From Micromonospora_G sp040676775 (GTDB lineage: Bacteria; Actinomycetota; Actinomycetes; Mycobacteriales; Micromonosporaceae): DNA of 64,000 bases. The stretch covers positions 248,001 to 312,000 of the forward strand of contig NZ_JBFAPP010000008.1 of the NCBI RefSeq assembly GCF_040676775.1. Direction: 5' to 3'. A program made the position numbers and the translations under genes. Positions within the stretch are counted from its first letter, which is position 1; each line of letters begins with the position of its first letter. The notes beneath the pieces are model-generated. The model did not search any database. It was not told where the DNA came from and saw nothing but the letters and a program-made list of their open reading frames with translations. This document shows, piece by piece, positions 24,829 to 31,641 of this stretch.

Positions 24829-25717
24829 AACCATGTAGTGCGGAGCCAGCCGCCGCGCTTACCGCCGTACGGTAACCGGCACCGAACAGCGCGGTGTGCA
24901 CCAGCAGCAGGTGGAGTTGGTGCACCGGCACCCGCTCCCGCCAACCGTCGGCCAGCGGCCAGATCTCCTGGTAACCGTCGAGGATCCGGGGGAGTTCGGC
25001 AGCACCGCCGAAGAGTGCGAGCTGGGCCAGGTCGGTTTCCCGGTGCCCACCGTGCGCCGCCGGGTCGACCAGCCAGGCGCGTCCGTCGGCACCCCAGAGC
25101 AGGTTGCCGGGCCACAGGTCGCCGTGGATCCGGGCGGGTGGTTCGGCTCCGCCGTACCCGTCGATGTTTTTCATCACCCGCTCGACCAGCGCGACCTCGG
25201 CCGGTCCGAGGGCGCCGTTGTCGACCGACAGGCGCAGGTACGGCGCCAGCCGATGCTCGGCGAACCAAGCCGGCCACGGCCCGGACGACGGGGTGTTCGA
25301 CTGCGGCAGCGCGCCGATGAAGCCGCTCCATTCGGCGCCGAAGGCGGGCGCACCGGCCCGGTGCAGGGCGGCCAGTTCCCGGCCGAACCGGGTGGCCGCC
25401 GCCGGGGTCGGCGGGCCGGGCTCGACCCACTCCAGTGCGAGCAACTCCGGCAGCTCGGCGATCACCTCCGGCACCGGCACCGCGTCCGCTTCCCGCAACC
25501 ACCGCAGCCCGGCCGCCTCGGCGGCGAAGAACCCTTCGGGTACGGGCGTCGAGCCGTTCTCGGGCCAGCTTTTGGCGAAGACCGAGTTGCCGTCGTCGAG
25601 GGTGAGCCGACGGGCGTCGCAGATGTCGCCACCGGCCACCGGCGTCTCCCTGATCCGCTGGTGGGCCAGGAAGGTGGGCAGGTGCTGCGGGTGCGCCCGG
25701 AGGTAGACCAGGTCCAT
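24827..25717 (-). CDS. Fructosamine kinase family protein
   Basis: The 296-residue protein has the aminoglycoside-phosphotransferase-like fold of fructosamine 3-kinases. The catalytic loop HGDLWPGNLLW and the metal-binding DPAAHGGHRETDLAQLALFGG are characteristic. It would phosphorylate glycated amines or a related sugar adduct, helping to reverse protein glycation. ATG 25717 is preceded by TACGTT six bases upstream, a leaderless arrangement. The longer frame up to 25915 overlaps the neighbouring gene and lacks family similarity. Its stop overlaps the moaA promoter palindrome. Confidence 0.9.
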   Translation of the reverse strand: MDLVYLRAHPQHLPTFLAHQRIRETPVAGGDICDARRLTLDDGNSVFAKSWPENGSTPVPEGFFAAEAAGLRWLREADAVPVPEVIAELPELLALEWVEPGPPTPAAATRFGRELAALHRAGAPAFGAEWSGFIGALPQSNTPSSGPWPAWFAEHRLAPYLRLSVDNGALGPAEVALVERVMKNIDGYGGAEPPARIHGDLWPGNLLWGADGRAWLVDPAAHGGHRETDLAQLALFGGAAELPRILDGYQEIWPLADGWRERVPVHQLHLLLVHTALFGAGYRTAVSAAAGSALHG

Positions 25718-25875
25718 CCGCGCAACGTACCGCCGATTGACCGTAGTACCGACGAACGCCCCTCTCCCGGACAGCCAGTCGGACCAGGCGTGCTCTAGTC
25801 GGGGTCGATACGGGTGAGGGGGAACGACCGTAGACGGCCGACGCCGGGCGAACGCTGGTGGGAGGGCCGGTGCCG

Positions 25876-26382
25876 TCAGGCCCCTCGCGACGGCTCCGGC
25901 CGGCCCGTCAACCAATCGTGTACGGGGCCGAACGGTTCGAGCAGGGGAACACCGGACAGGTGTCTGTCGTAGAAGACATCTCGGCTGTGCCTCTCGGGCC
26001 TTCCGGGCGCCGGTAGTGCCGCCAAGTTGGCCCAGTACACCTGGATGCCGCTCCCGCCGAGCGTGTCCCCACCACCCAAGCGACTGATGTCAAGGCGGAA
26101 AGGACGACTACCGATCAGTCTCGTGACGTCAGCCATCCTATGAGTCAACAGACCTCGCGCATAGACGATCGCCCCTAGAGTCTCGCCAGCCGGATGGGCC
26201 GCCGCCTGGTTGAAAAAATCGGGGTGTGTGAGGCGGTGGTACTCGTGTAGCGAGTAGACCCATTGAAGTGCCTCGGCGAACGGAATCAGGTGTTCGCTAC
26301 CTGTGCCCTCGGCGATCCTGTGCTGGAGTCTGTCGAGGGCTTCGGACAGGCCCAGTTCGGCGATCCATCGTTCGGACGGCAT
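25876..26382 (-). CDS. Hypothetical protein
   Basis: The 168-residue protein is soluble and begins MPSERWIAELGLSEALDRLQHRIAEG; no family is recognised. The C-terminal part (IQVYWANLAALPAPGRPERHSRDVFYDRHLSGVPLL) may be a small globular domain. The ATG at 26382 lies six bases after the minus-strand hexamer TAGCCT, consistent with leaderless transcription, which supports the gene. Third-codon G/C preference is weaker than in neighbouring genes, as in the islet to the right. Confidence 0.7.
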   Translation of the reverse strand: MPSERWIAELGLSEALDRLQHRIAEGTGSEHLIPFAEALQWVYSLHEYHRLTHPDFFNQAAAHPAGETLGAIVYARGLLTHRMADVTRLIGSRPFRLDISRLGGGDTLGGSGIQVYWANLAALPAPGRPERHSRDVFYDRHLSGVPLLEPFGPVHDWLTGRPEPSRGA

Positions 26383-26505
26383 CGGCTGAGGCTACGCCAT
26401 CCCACGTCGCGTGCAGAGACTGCGAAGCTTGCACGATCTAACGAGATTTTCACCTCGTGGGGGCACGAACACGCCGACGCAAAACCGGCCCCGCGAAGTC
26501 GAAGA

Positions 26506-26556
26506 CCCACCTCAGGGGCGTCGTCCACGGGGGAGGACAACACGCCCCGAGGTGGG
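26506..26556 (-). terminator. Hairpin downstream of the small-gene operon
   Basis: CCCACCTC and GGGGCGT at 26506-26521 pair with ACGCCCC and GAGGTGGG at 26542-26556 with a single bulged A. It lies just beyond the last gene of the four-gene minus-strand operon. Confidence 0.55.
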
Positions 26557-26573
26557 CCGGTCAATGTGAGGGG

Positions 26574-26780
26574 TCAGGACAGTTGGACGAACCGGTGCCG
26601 GGAGCCGTCGGGGAGGAGGATCACGAAGTCCCCGACAGGAGCGATTTCCGCCAGCTTCGCAGCAAGCACAAGCGCCCAGTTCACAGCATCGGTCTTGCTC
26701 GGGTTGATGTCTCCCAGGTAGTCGAGCGCGCCCACTGCGCGAGGGGTCAGGTTGACCGTGATTTTCCGAAGTTCGCTCAT
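26574..26780 (-). CDS. Small protein of unknown function (last gene of small operon)
   Basis: The 68-residue protein begins MSELRKITVNLTPRAVGALDYLG and continues NPSKTDAVNWALVLAAKL. This pattern of strand, helix and N-capped helix is reminiscent of ribbon-helix-helix DNA-binding proteins, but the match is only suggestive. It ends LLPDGSRHRFVQLS. Its ATG overlaps the stop of the upstream gene (ATGA). Fourth gene of an overlapping operon divergent from the XRE regulator. Confidence 0.7.
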   Translation of the reverse strand: MSELRKITVNLTPRAVGALDYLGDINPSKTDAVNWALVLAAKLAEIAPVGDFVILLPDGSRHRFVQLS

Positions 26781-27064
26781 CAGGATCGCCGGGTGCTCGC
26801 CCAACCGATAAAGCGTTCGAATAGAACGCGGGGGTCTGGCGGGTCACCCTTAGCCGGGTCGATCGCCGAAAGATCGGCCAGCGCCTCTACGAACTGGGCG
26901 CCGAGGTAGAGATTCAGGGCGAGCGTCCGGCCGTTGAAGCCCGCGAGCAGGTTCAGACGGGCGTCGGCGCAGGGCCATGGGTACGCGTCGATCCGGCAAA
27001 TCCACAGTTTTGGAGTCGGGATGTGGTGGGCGACGGCCCTGTCTGCTAGCGGGCGAGCATCCAT
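26780..27064 (-). CDS. Small WPC-motif protein
   Basis: The 94-residue protein contains WICRIDAYPWPCADARLNLL. This is a CxxxxxPWPCxxxR pattern that I associate with short actinobacterial proteins found near XRE regulators and integrative elements. Function is unknown; metal binding by the two cysteines is only a guess. Start ATG 27064 overlaps the stop of the previous gene (TGATG). It is the third gene of the operon. Confidence 0.7.
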   Translation of the reverse strand: MDARPLADRAVAHHIPTPKLWICRIDAYPWPCADARLNLLAGFNGRTLALNLYLGAQFVEALADLSAIDPAKGDPPDPRVLFERFIGWASTRRS

Positions 27065-27345
27065 CACCACAGCGGCCCTCGTGGCGTGGCTGATTCTGGA
27101 TCAAGTAGCACGCTGCGCCGAATCACGAATACCGCCTCGGGCTGCTCGGGCTGGCCTGCCGGCTTCTCGATGCCGCGAACGGTGAGCCACTCCGTGTCAA
27201 ACGCCCCGGCGTCCATCGGCATGTGCGTCACCCGCAGGTGAAGGTCCCCCATGGTGTCCTGGTGGGCGGGCGCGCTGCTCCGGCGGTAGTCGGCCCGCTC
27301 GGCGTTGATGAGGTCGCCGACGCGCACAAATGACCTACCTGGCAT
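27064..27345 (-). CDS. Hypothetical small protein
   Basis: The 93-residue protein starts MPGRSFVRVGDLINAE and has a charged middle part and an EAVFVIRRSVLLDPE strand near the end. No family is recognised. ATG 27345 has GGAGG five bases upstream, and the gene overlaps both neighbours (11 bases with the previous, three with the next), so the four small genes form one translationally linked unit. Confidence 0.7.
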   Translation of the reverse strand: MPGRSFVRVGDLINAERADYRRSSAPAHQDTMGDLHLRVTHMPMDAGAFDTEWLTVRGIEKPAGQPEQPEAVFVIRRSVLLDPESATPRGPLW

Positions 27346-27601
27346 GGCGGCCTCCGTTTCTAGGCACGCGATATGCCATGCGCTGGCCGAGCGTCAGCAA
27401 CGGCCCCACGTTCGTTGTCGGCTCGGAAGTGCAGGCCGGGCGAGGCAACTGGGCGACGCCGTAGAGCCGACTTACGCCCTGCGGTCGCGTCTTCCGGTCG
27501 ATGCACGGCCAGCGCAGGCCGCATATGCAGTACCGGCGGAAGCCGCGCCAGACGCGGCGGTGCCCTCGGGTAGCGGGTTTGCGCCGTCTCAGCATCGACA
27601 T
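27335..27601 (-). CDS. Small WPC-motif protein, first gene of operon
   Basis: The 88-residue, strongly basic protein contains GFRRYCICGLRWPCIDR, a CxCGxxWPCxD motif related to the WPC motif of the third gene. AGGAG seven bases before ATG 27601 supports the start. It is divergent from the XRE regulator with about 120 bases between. The role is unknown; the basic N-terminus (MSMLRRRKPATRGHRRVWRG) could bind nucleic acid. Confidence 0.7.
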   Translation of the reverse strand: MSMLRRRKPATRGHRRVWRGFRRYCICGLRWPCIDRKTRPQGVSRLYGVAQLPRPACTSEPTTNVGPLLTLGQRMAYRVPRNGGRHAR

Positions 27602-27624
27602 GCCGTCGCTCCTCTCATACCGTT

Positions 27625-27709
27625 TGCGGTGGTCGGGGTTGACCTTCTGTCAGGATTGCGGTTCGCAGGGTGAGATAGGCGCTGCTCGCGTGCGGCAAGA
27701 AAGTTGCGG
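27625..27709 (+). promoter_or_regulatory. Repeated TGCGG boxes between divergent operons
   Basis: TGCGG occurs at 27625, 27657, 27691 and 27705 in the shared promoter region. The last two are inside a direct repeat TGCGGCAA spaced 14 bases apart, just upstream of the XRE regulator ribosome binding site. Autoregulation is inferred. Confidence 0.35.
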
Positions 27710-27724
27710 CAAACCGGAGCGGGA

Positions 27725-28774
27725 ATGAATACAGGGGCAGAGCTACGGCAGGCGCGGCGGGCGGCCGACCTCACATTGGCGGAGGTTGCGCGCCTCGGCG
27801 GGCTATCTACCAGCCACTTATCGCGGATCGAGACAGGGAAGCGCCCCGTCACACCGGCCACAGTCGGCCTGTACGGGCGGGCAATACGGCGGGCACGCGA
27901 TGGGTCTTCGTCGCCTACCGTGGACGACGTGAGACGGAAGGACTTCCTCGCGCTGACAGGCGCTGCCATCGCCGGAGTGGCCGTGCCCGACCCGGCGCCG
28001 ATTGTCGACCTCGATGAGTGTGCCCAGTGGATCGCGTGGCAGATTTGGCGCGGTGATGGGCGCGAGTTACATGAGAACCTGATACCGGTGGAGCTAGGGC
28101 CGGCTACGGTCCACCTCATCCGGCGGCGTCAGCTCGTTCGTACGGTGGCCGGTGCGGTCCGCTTTCCCCACCCCGGGTTGCTTGACTTTCACCTAGCGTG
28201 CCGGGTCTTCGACGGGATCTCGTCGGGCGCCAGCGGGCGACTCGAAACGGCCCAGACCAGCCACGCGACCGACCTCGTAATTCGTGAGTTCGTTGAGCAT
28301 GACCCGGCGAGCGAGGCGACCCTGAGCCGGTGGATGGCTATGGGCAGTACCGATCTGCTGCGGGTGAACGCGGCAGGCATCCTCGCGAAGATCGAAGCGC
28401 CGGAGATAGCCGACAGAGTGATAAAAGCGCTGCGCGCCGATGACGACATGCGGGCGTTGTACCTGACTGCAGTTGCGAGCCGGGTTCTGTCGCTGCCATG
28501 GGCGGTCGCAGGCCAGCTTGCGCGGGGCTCGGGCGCGATGCCCTCGGACGCAGCGGCCCGGCTCGCCGAGGAGCTGCGAAACCCCCGTGATGCGGCGGCA
28601 CGATGGTGTAGCGCGGTGTTTCTCTACAGGGTGGGTGCCGCCAGCCGAGAGCCGGTGAGGGCGGCCGTCGCCGACGCCCTACGGGTCGAGAGTGCACCTG
28701 AGAACCTACGGGGTATGGCGGCGCTGCTGGCCGGTGCGGACCCCGTTACCACGACCTCGGAGAGGCCCCGATGA
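27725..28774 (+). CDS. XRE-family regulator with long C-terminal helical domain
   Basis: The 349-residue protein has an N-terminal helix-turn-helix: ELRQARRAADLTLAEVARLGGLSTSHLSRIETGKR (residues 6-40). Residues 70-87 read RRKDFLALTGAAIAGVAV, which looks like a twin-arginine signal but sits in the middle of a presumably cytoplasmic protein. The rest is mostly helical and may form HEAT/TPR-like repeats that sense a partner. ATG 27725 follows GGAG. Its stop overlaps the next gene (ATGA). It faces the four-gene WPC operon, and lower G/C than the flanks suggests acquisition. Confidence 0.85.
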   Translation: MNTGAELRQARRAADLTLAEVARLGGLSTSHLSRIETGKRPVTPATVGLYGRAIRRARDGSSSPTVDDVRRKDFLALTGAAIAGVAVPDPAPIVDLDECAQWIAWQIWRGDGRELHENLIPVELGPATVHLIRRRQLVRTVAGAVRFPHPGLLDFHLACRVFDGISSGASGRLETAQTSHATDLVIREFVEHDPASEATLSRWMAMGSTDLLRVNAAGILAKIEAPEIADRVIKALRADDDMRALYLTAVASRVLSLPWAVAGQLARGSGAMPSDAAARLAEELRNPRDAAARWCSAVFLYRVGAASREPVRAAVADALRVESAPENLRGMAALLAGADPVTTTSERPR

Positions 28775-29103
28775 TCCTCATTTCCGTACAGCCTGGGCAG
28801 GAAGTTATGTCGACCTTGAGGGCCGAGCTACAGGCCCGGGGCGTCGCGAATGGTGCGGTCGTGTCACTCATCGGGGCCGTGGAGGGGTGCTGCATCTCGA
28901 CCATGACAGCGGACGACTACGCCAAGGACATCCTCACGGAGTATGCCGAGCCGTTCGAGCTGACCGGAACCGGTGAGGTGAAAGACGGCGAGGTTCACCT
29001 GCATGTCGTGCTCGGCCGGGAGGGCGACGAGGCGAAGGCCGGACACTTGCACTGGGCAAACGTCGAGCACTTCTTTGTGAACGCCTACGTCCTGCCGCTG
29101 TAG
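28771..29103 (+). CDS. PPC (DUF296) domain protein
   Basis: The 110-residue protein consists of one PPC/DUF296 domain: IGAVEGCCIST, GEVHLHVVLGREGDEAKAGHL and NVEHFFVNAYVLPL. In plants the domain accompanies AT-hooks; bacterial single-domain members form trimers of unknown function and may bind DNA or ligands. It is coupled to the XRE regulator by a four-base overlap, implying a shared pathway. Confidence 0.85.
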   Translation: MILISVQPGQEVMSTLRAELQARGVANGAVVSLIGAVEGCCISTMTADDYAKDILTEYAEPFELTGTGEVKDGEVHLHVVLGREGDEAKAGHLHWANVEHFFVNAYVLPL

Positions 29104-29200
29104 GCGCTCCAGCCCGTCCGGCCAGGGATGTCCGCCAGCCTGGCTAACGGTCGAGCCGCCGGTCGAACATTCGGTCTTAGCAGGGAAACTACGCCGGGTG

Positions 29201-29231
29201 CCTGTGGATAACCCCGCGTGTCGTCCACAGG
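29201..29231. promoter_or_regulatory. Inverted repeat of two DnaA-box-like sequences
   Basis: CCTGTGGA (29201-29208) and TCCACAGG (29224-29231) are inverted. The left half contains TGTGGATAA, a perfect complement of the DnaA box TTATCCACA. The right half contains TCGTCCACA, one base from TTGTCCACA. It lies 52 bases before the DUF4192 gene. It could instead be a terminator stem of the PPC gene. Confidence 0.35.
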
Positions 29232-29282
29232 TCGGAACCGGGGGTCTTCCGATCACTCCGGCACGCGCGCGAGGCTGCCGGC

Positions 29283-30422
29283 ATGACCTCGACCGATCCA
29301 CCGCAGCTCACCGTACGATCGACCGCCGATCTGATCTCCGCGGTCCCCTACCTGCTCGGGTTCCATCCCGCCGACAGCCTGGTGCTGCTCGCCATGCGGG
29401 ACACCCGGATCGTCTTCGTCGCCCGTGGTGACCTGCCCGACCCGGGCAGTCCGGAACTGCGCCAGGCCGCCGAATACCTGGCTGCGGTGATCCGCCGGCA
29501 GGGCGCGCACGCGGTCACCATCATCGGGTACGGGCCGGCGCAGCGGGTCACGCCGGCCGTGGACGAGATGGAAACCGCGGTCCAGCGGGTCGGGCTGATG
29601 ATTTTCGACGCGCTCCGGGTGACCGACGGCCGCTACTGGTCGTACCGGTGCGACGAACCGAGGTGCTGCCCGCCGGAGGGCACCCCGTTCGATCCGGCCA
29701 CCAGTGCCGTTGCCGCCGCGGCCATCTTCGCCGGCCACGTGGCGCTCCCCGACCGGGCCGCGCTGACCGGTCAGGTCGCCCCGGTCGAGGGCGCGGCCCG
29801 TGAGTTGATGAGCCGGGCCACCGTACGTGCCCGAGAGCGGCTGCTCGCCCTGCTGGCAGCCGCCCCGGACACCGATCCGACTGGGATGGCGGCCATCCGT
29901 ACGGCGGGTACGTCGGCGGTGCGGCTGACCGAGGACCGGTACCGGGCCGGTGGCACGTTGTCCGACGACGAGTTGGCCTGGCTCACCGTGCTCCTGACTC
30001 ACCTGGACGTACGCGACCACGCCTGGGAGCGGATCGGGGCGCAGGACTGGGAGGTGGCGCTCTGGGGTGACGTACTTCGTCGGGCCGAGCCGGGCCTGGC
30101 GGCGGCACCGGGCGGACTGCTCGCCTTCGCCGCCTGGCGGGTCGGAAACGGGGCACTCGCCTCGGCGGCGGTGGAGCGGGCACTGGCCGACGATCCCGGT
30201 TACTCGATGGCACAGCTGATGGGTGACGTACTCGACGGTGGTCTGCCACCGTCCGCGCTGGACGAGAGCTGGGCGTCGCCGGCTCGTCGCGGACGACGTG
30301 GCCGCAGGACGGGAAAACCCCGCCGACCCGGTACGCCCGGACTCGCCGAACGGGCCGTCCGCCCGCGCCGATCCAGGGTGCGACGCCGGGACTGGCAACC
30401 GTCCCGCCGCGACGCCGACTGA
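29283..30422 (+). CDS. DUF4192 domain protein
   Basis: The 379-residue protein has the DUF4192 landmarks ISAVPYLLGFHPADSLVLLA near the start and GRYWSYRCDEPRCCPPEGTPFD near residue 125. DUF4192 is common in actinobacteria and of unknown function. The last 55 residues are extremely basic (RRGRRGRRTGKPRRPG...RRSRVRRRDWQPSRR), probably a disordered, nucleic-acid-binding or membrane-surface tail. No clear ribosome binding site precedes ATG 29283. Confidence 0.92.
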   Translation: MTSTDPPQLTVRSTADLISAVPYLLGFHPADSLVLLAMRDTRIVFVARGDLPDPGSPELRQAAEYLAAVIRRQGAHAVTIIGYGPAQRVTPAVDEMETAVQRVGLMIFDALRVTDGRYWSYRCDEPRCCPPEGTPFDPATSAVAAAAIFAGHVALPDRAALTGQVAPVEGAARELMSRATVRARERLLALLAAAPDTDPTGMAAIRTAGTSAVRLTEDRYRAGGTLSDDELAWLTVLLTHLDVRDHAWERIGAQDWEVALWGDVLRRAEPGLAAAPGGLLAFAAWRVGNGALASAAVERALADDPGYSMAQLMGDVLDGGLPPSALDESWASPARRGRRGRRTGKPRRPGTPGLAERAVRPRRSRVRRRDWQPSRRDAD

Positions 30423-30553
30423 CGCGGACCGGGCTTGGTGGCGGTGCCAGGGCGACGCCGGCTGAGCGGGTCCTGAGAACTCTGCGGGCGGGCCGGGCCT
30501 GCGGGCGTTCGTCACGTCTGAGCCGCCACAGAGCCGACCCGAGCGGATGCGGT

Positions 30554-30568
30554 TACGGTGGGGCGATG
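30554..30568 (+). promoter_or_regulatory. Apparent leaderless promoter of mobA
   Basis: TACGGT (30554-30559) ends six bases before ATG 30566, with no ribosome binding site. Confidence 0.5.
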
Positions 30569-31222
30569 GTGGGACTGGCGGCGGTGGTGCTGACCGGCGG
30601 CGCGGCCCGGCGGATGGGCGGGGTGGACAAACCGGCCGTGCCGGTCAACGGCCGGTCGATGCGGGACCGGGTGCTCGCGGCGGTCGCCACGGCAGCGCCA
30701 CGGGTCGTGGTCGGCCCGGCCGCCGACCTGCCGCCCGGAGTGCTCGTCACCCGTGAGGACCCGCCCGGTGGCGGCCCGGTCGCCGCGACCGCCGCCGGAC
30801 TGGCCGTCATCGGTGCACCGGAACCCGCCACCACTTTCCGCCGCGAAAGCGCCCGGCCCGGTGGCACCCCGCCTGCGCCGGAGTACGTCGCACTGCTCGC
30901 CGCCGACCTGCCGTTGCTGACCGCCGAGGCGGTCGGGTTGCTGGTCGAGCGGCTTGTCGGGTCGACCGCCGACGGCGTGCTCTACCGCGACGACACCGGC
31001 CGGCGGCAACTGCTCTGCGGGGTGTGGCGTACGACCGCACTGGCCGGTGCCCTGGACCGGCTCGCTCGGCAGCGCGGCGGGACGCTCGAAGGTGCGTCGA
31101 TCCGGGCGCTGGTGGGGGAGCTGGCCGTGATCGAGGTTTCGTGGGCCGGATCGGGGCCGCCGCCGTGGTTCGATTGCGACACTGACGACGACGTACGCCG
31201 GGCCGAGGAGTGGACGCGATGA
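30566..31222 (+). CDS. mobA: Molybdenum cofactor guanylyltransferase-like protein MobA
   Basis: The 218-residue protein has the nucleotidyltransferase signature AVVLTGGAARRMGGVDKP at the N-terminus, EYVALLAADLPLLTAEA near residue 110 and a C-terminal WFDCDTDDDVRRAEEW. These are MobA-like features. MobA joins GMP to molybdopterin; similar proteins transfer CMP or other groups, so the nucleotide is uncertain. Context supports Moco: other cofactor genes occur in the window and a DUF6457 gene follows. Its stop overlaps a 17-codon ORF. Confidence 0.85.
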   Translation: MVGLAAVVLTGGAARRMGGVDKPAVPVNGRSMRDRVLAAVATAAPRVVVGPAADLPPGVLVTREDPPGGGPVAATAAGLAVIGAPEPATTFRRESARPGGTPPAPEYVALLAADLPLLTAEAVGLLVERLVGSTADGVLYRDDTGRRQLLCGVWRTTALAGALDRLARQRGGTLEGASIRALVGELAVIEVSWAGSGPPPWFDCDTDDDVRRAEEWTR

Positions 31223-31272
31223 CGGTGCTCGACCAGACCAGTCACCTGCACCGGATCGTGGAGGCGGGTTGA
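31219..31272 (+). CDS. Candidate 17-residue protein between mobA and DUF6457
   Basis: The ATG at 31219 overlaps the mobA stop (ATGA) and the frame MTVLDQTSHLHRIVEAG ends in a TGA whose last base begins the next ATG (TGATG at 31270-31274). The three frames are therefore chained without a gap. It could be a real small protein or simply carry ribosomes to the next gene; the ribosome binding site of the next gene lies inside it. No homology is claimed. Confidence 0.4.
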   Translation: MTVLDQTSHLHRIVEAG

Positions 31273-31535
31273 TGGGAACGCTCGACGACTGGGTGGCCAC
31301 AGCCTGCGCCGAACTGGGGCTGGATCCGTCGGTGGCGGACGTACCGGTGGTGCTCGACCTGGCCCGGGACGTCGCCCACCAGGTGCTGCGTCCGGGGGCG
31401 CCGGTCACCGCGTACCTGTTGGGGATCGCGGTCGGGCGTGGCGCGGACCCGGCAGAGGCGGCCGGACGGCTGGCCGTGCTCGCTCGTTCCTGGCCGCCGC
31501 CGGACGGTCCCGCCGCGTCCGACGACGCCGCCTGA
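31272..31535 (+). CDS. DUF6457 small protein
   Basis: The 87-residue helical protein reads MGTLDDWVATACAELGLD...VLDLARDVAHQVLRPGAPVTAYLLGIAVGRG. This pattern is found next to mobA-like genes in actinobacteria (DUF6457) and suggests a role in molybdenum cofactor maturation, though function is unknown. ATG 31272 has GGAGG seven bases upstream and overlaps the small ORF before it. Confidence 0.8.
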   Translation: MGTLDDWVATACAELGLDPSVADVPVVLDLARDVAHQVLRPGAPVTAYLLGIAVGRGADPAEAAGRLAVLARSWPPPDGPAASDDAA

Positions 31536-31641
31536 GGGCATGAGTCCCGGCTCAGCTCCGGAGAGTGTCCGATGCGGGTCGGCGCCGTGCCCACCGACCG
31601 TCGCGCTGGGTAGGGTGTGTGCCTGACGGACGGAGGCGATC

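Noticed and set aside
26400..29282. Integrated element with attachment sites
   Set aside because: No tRNA, integrase or direct repeats were found at the edges of the lower-GC block, so mobility is only suggested by composition and gene content.
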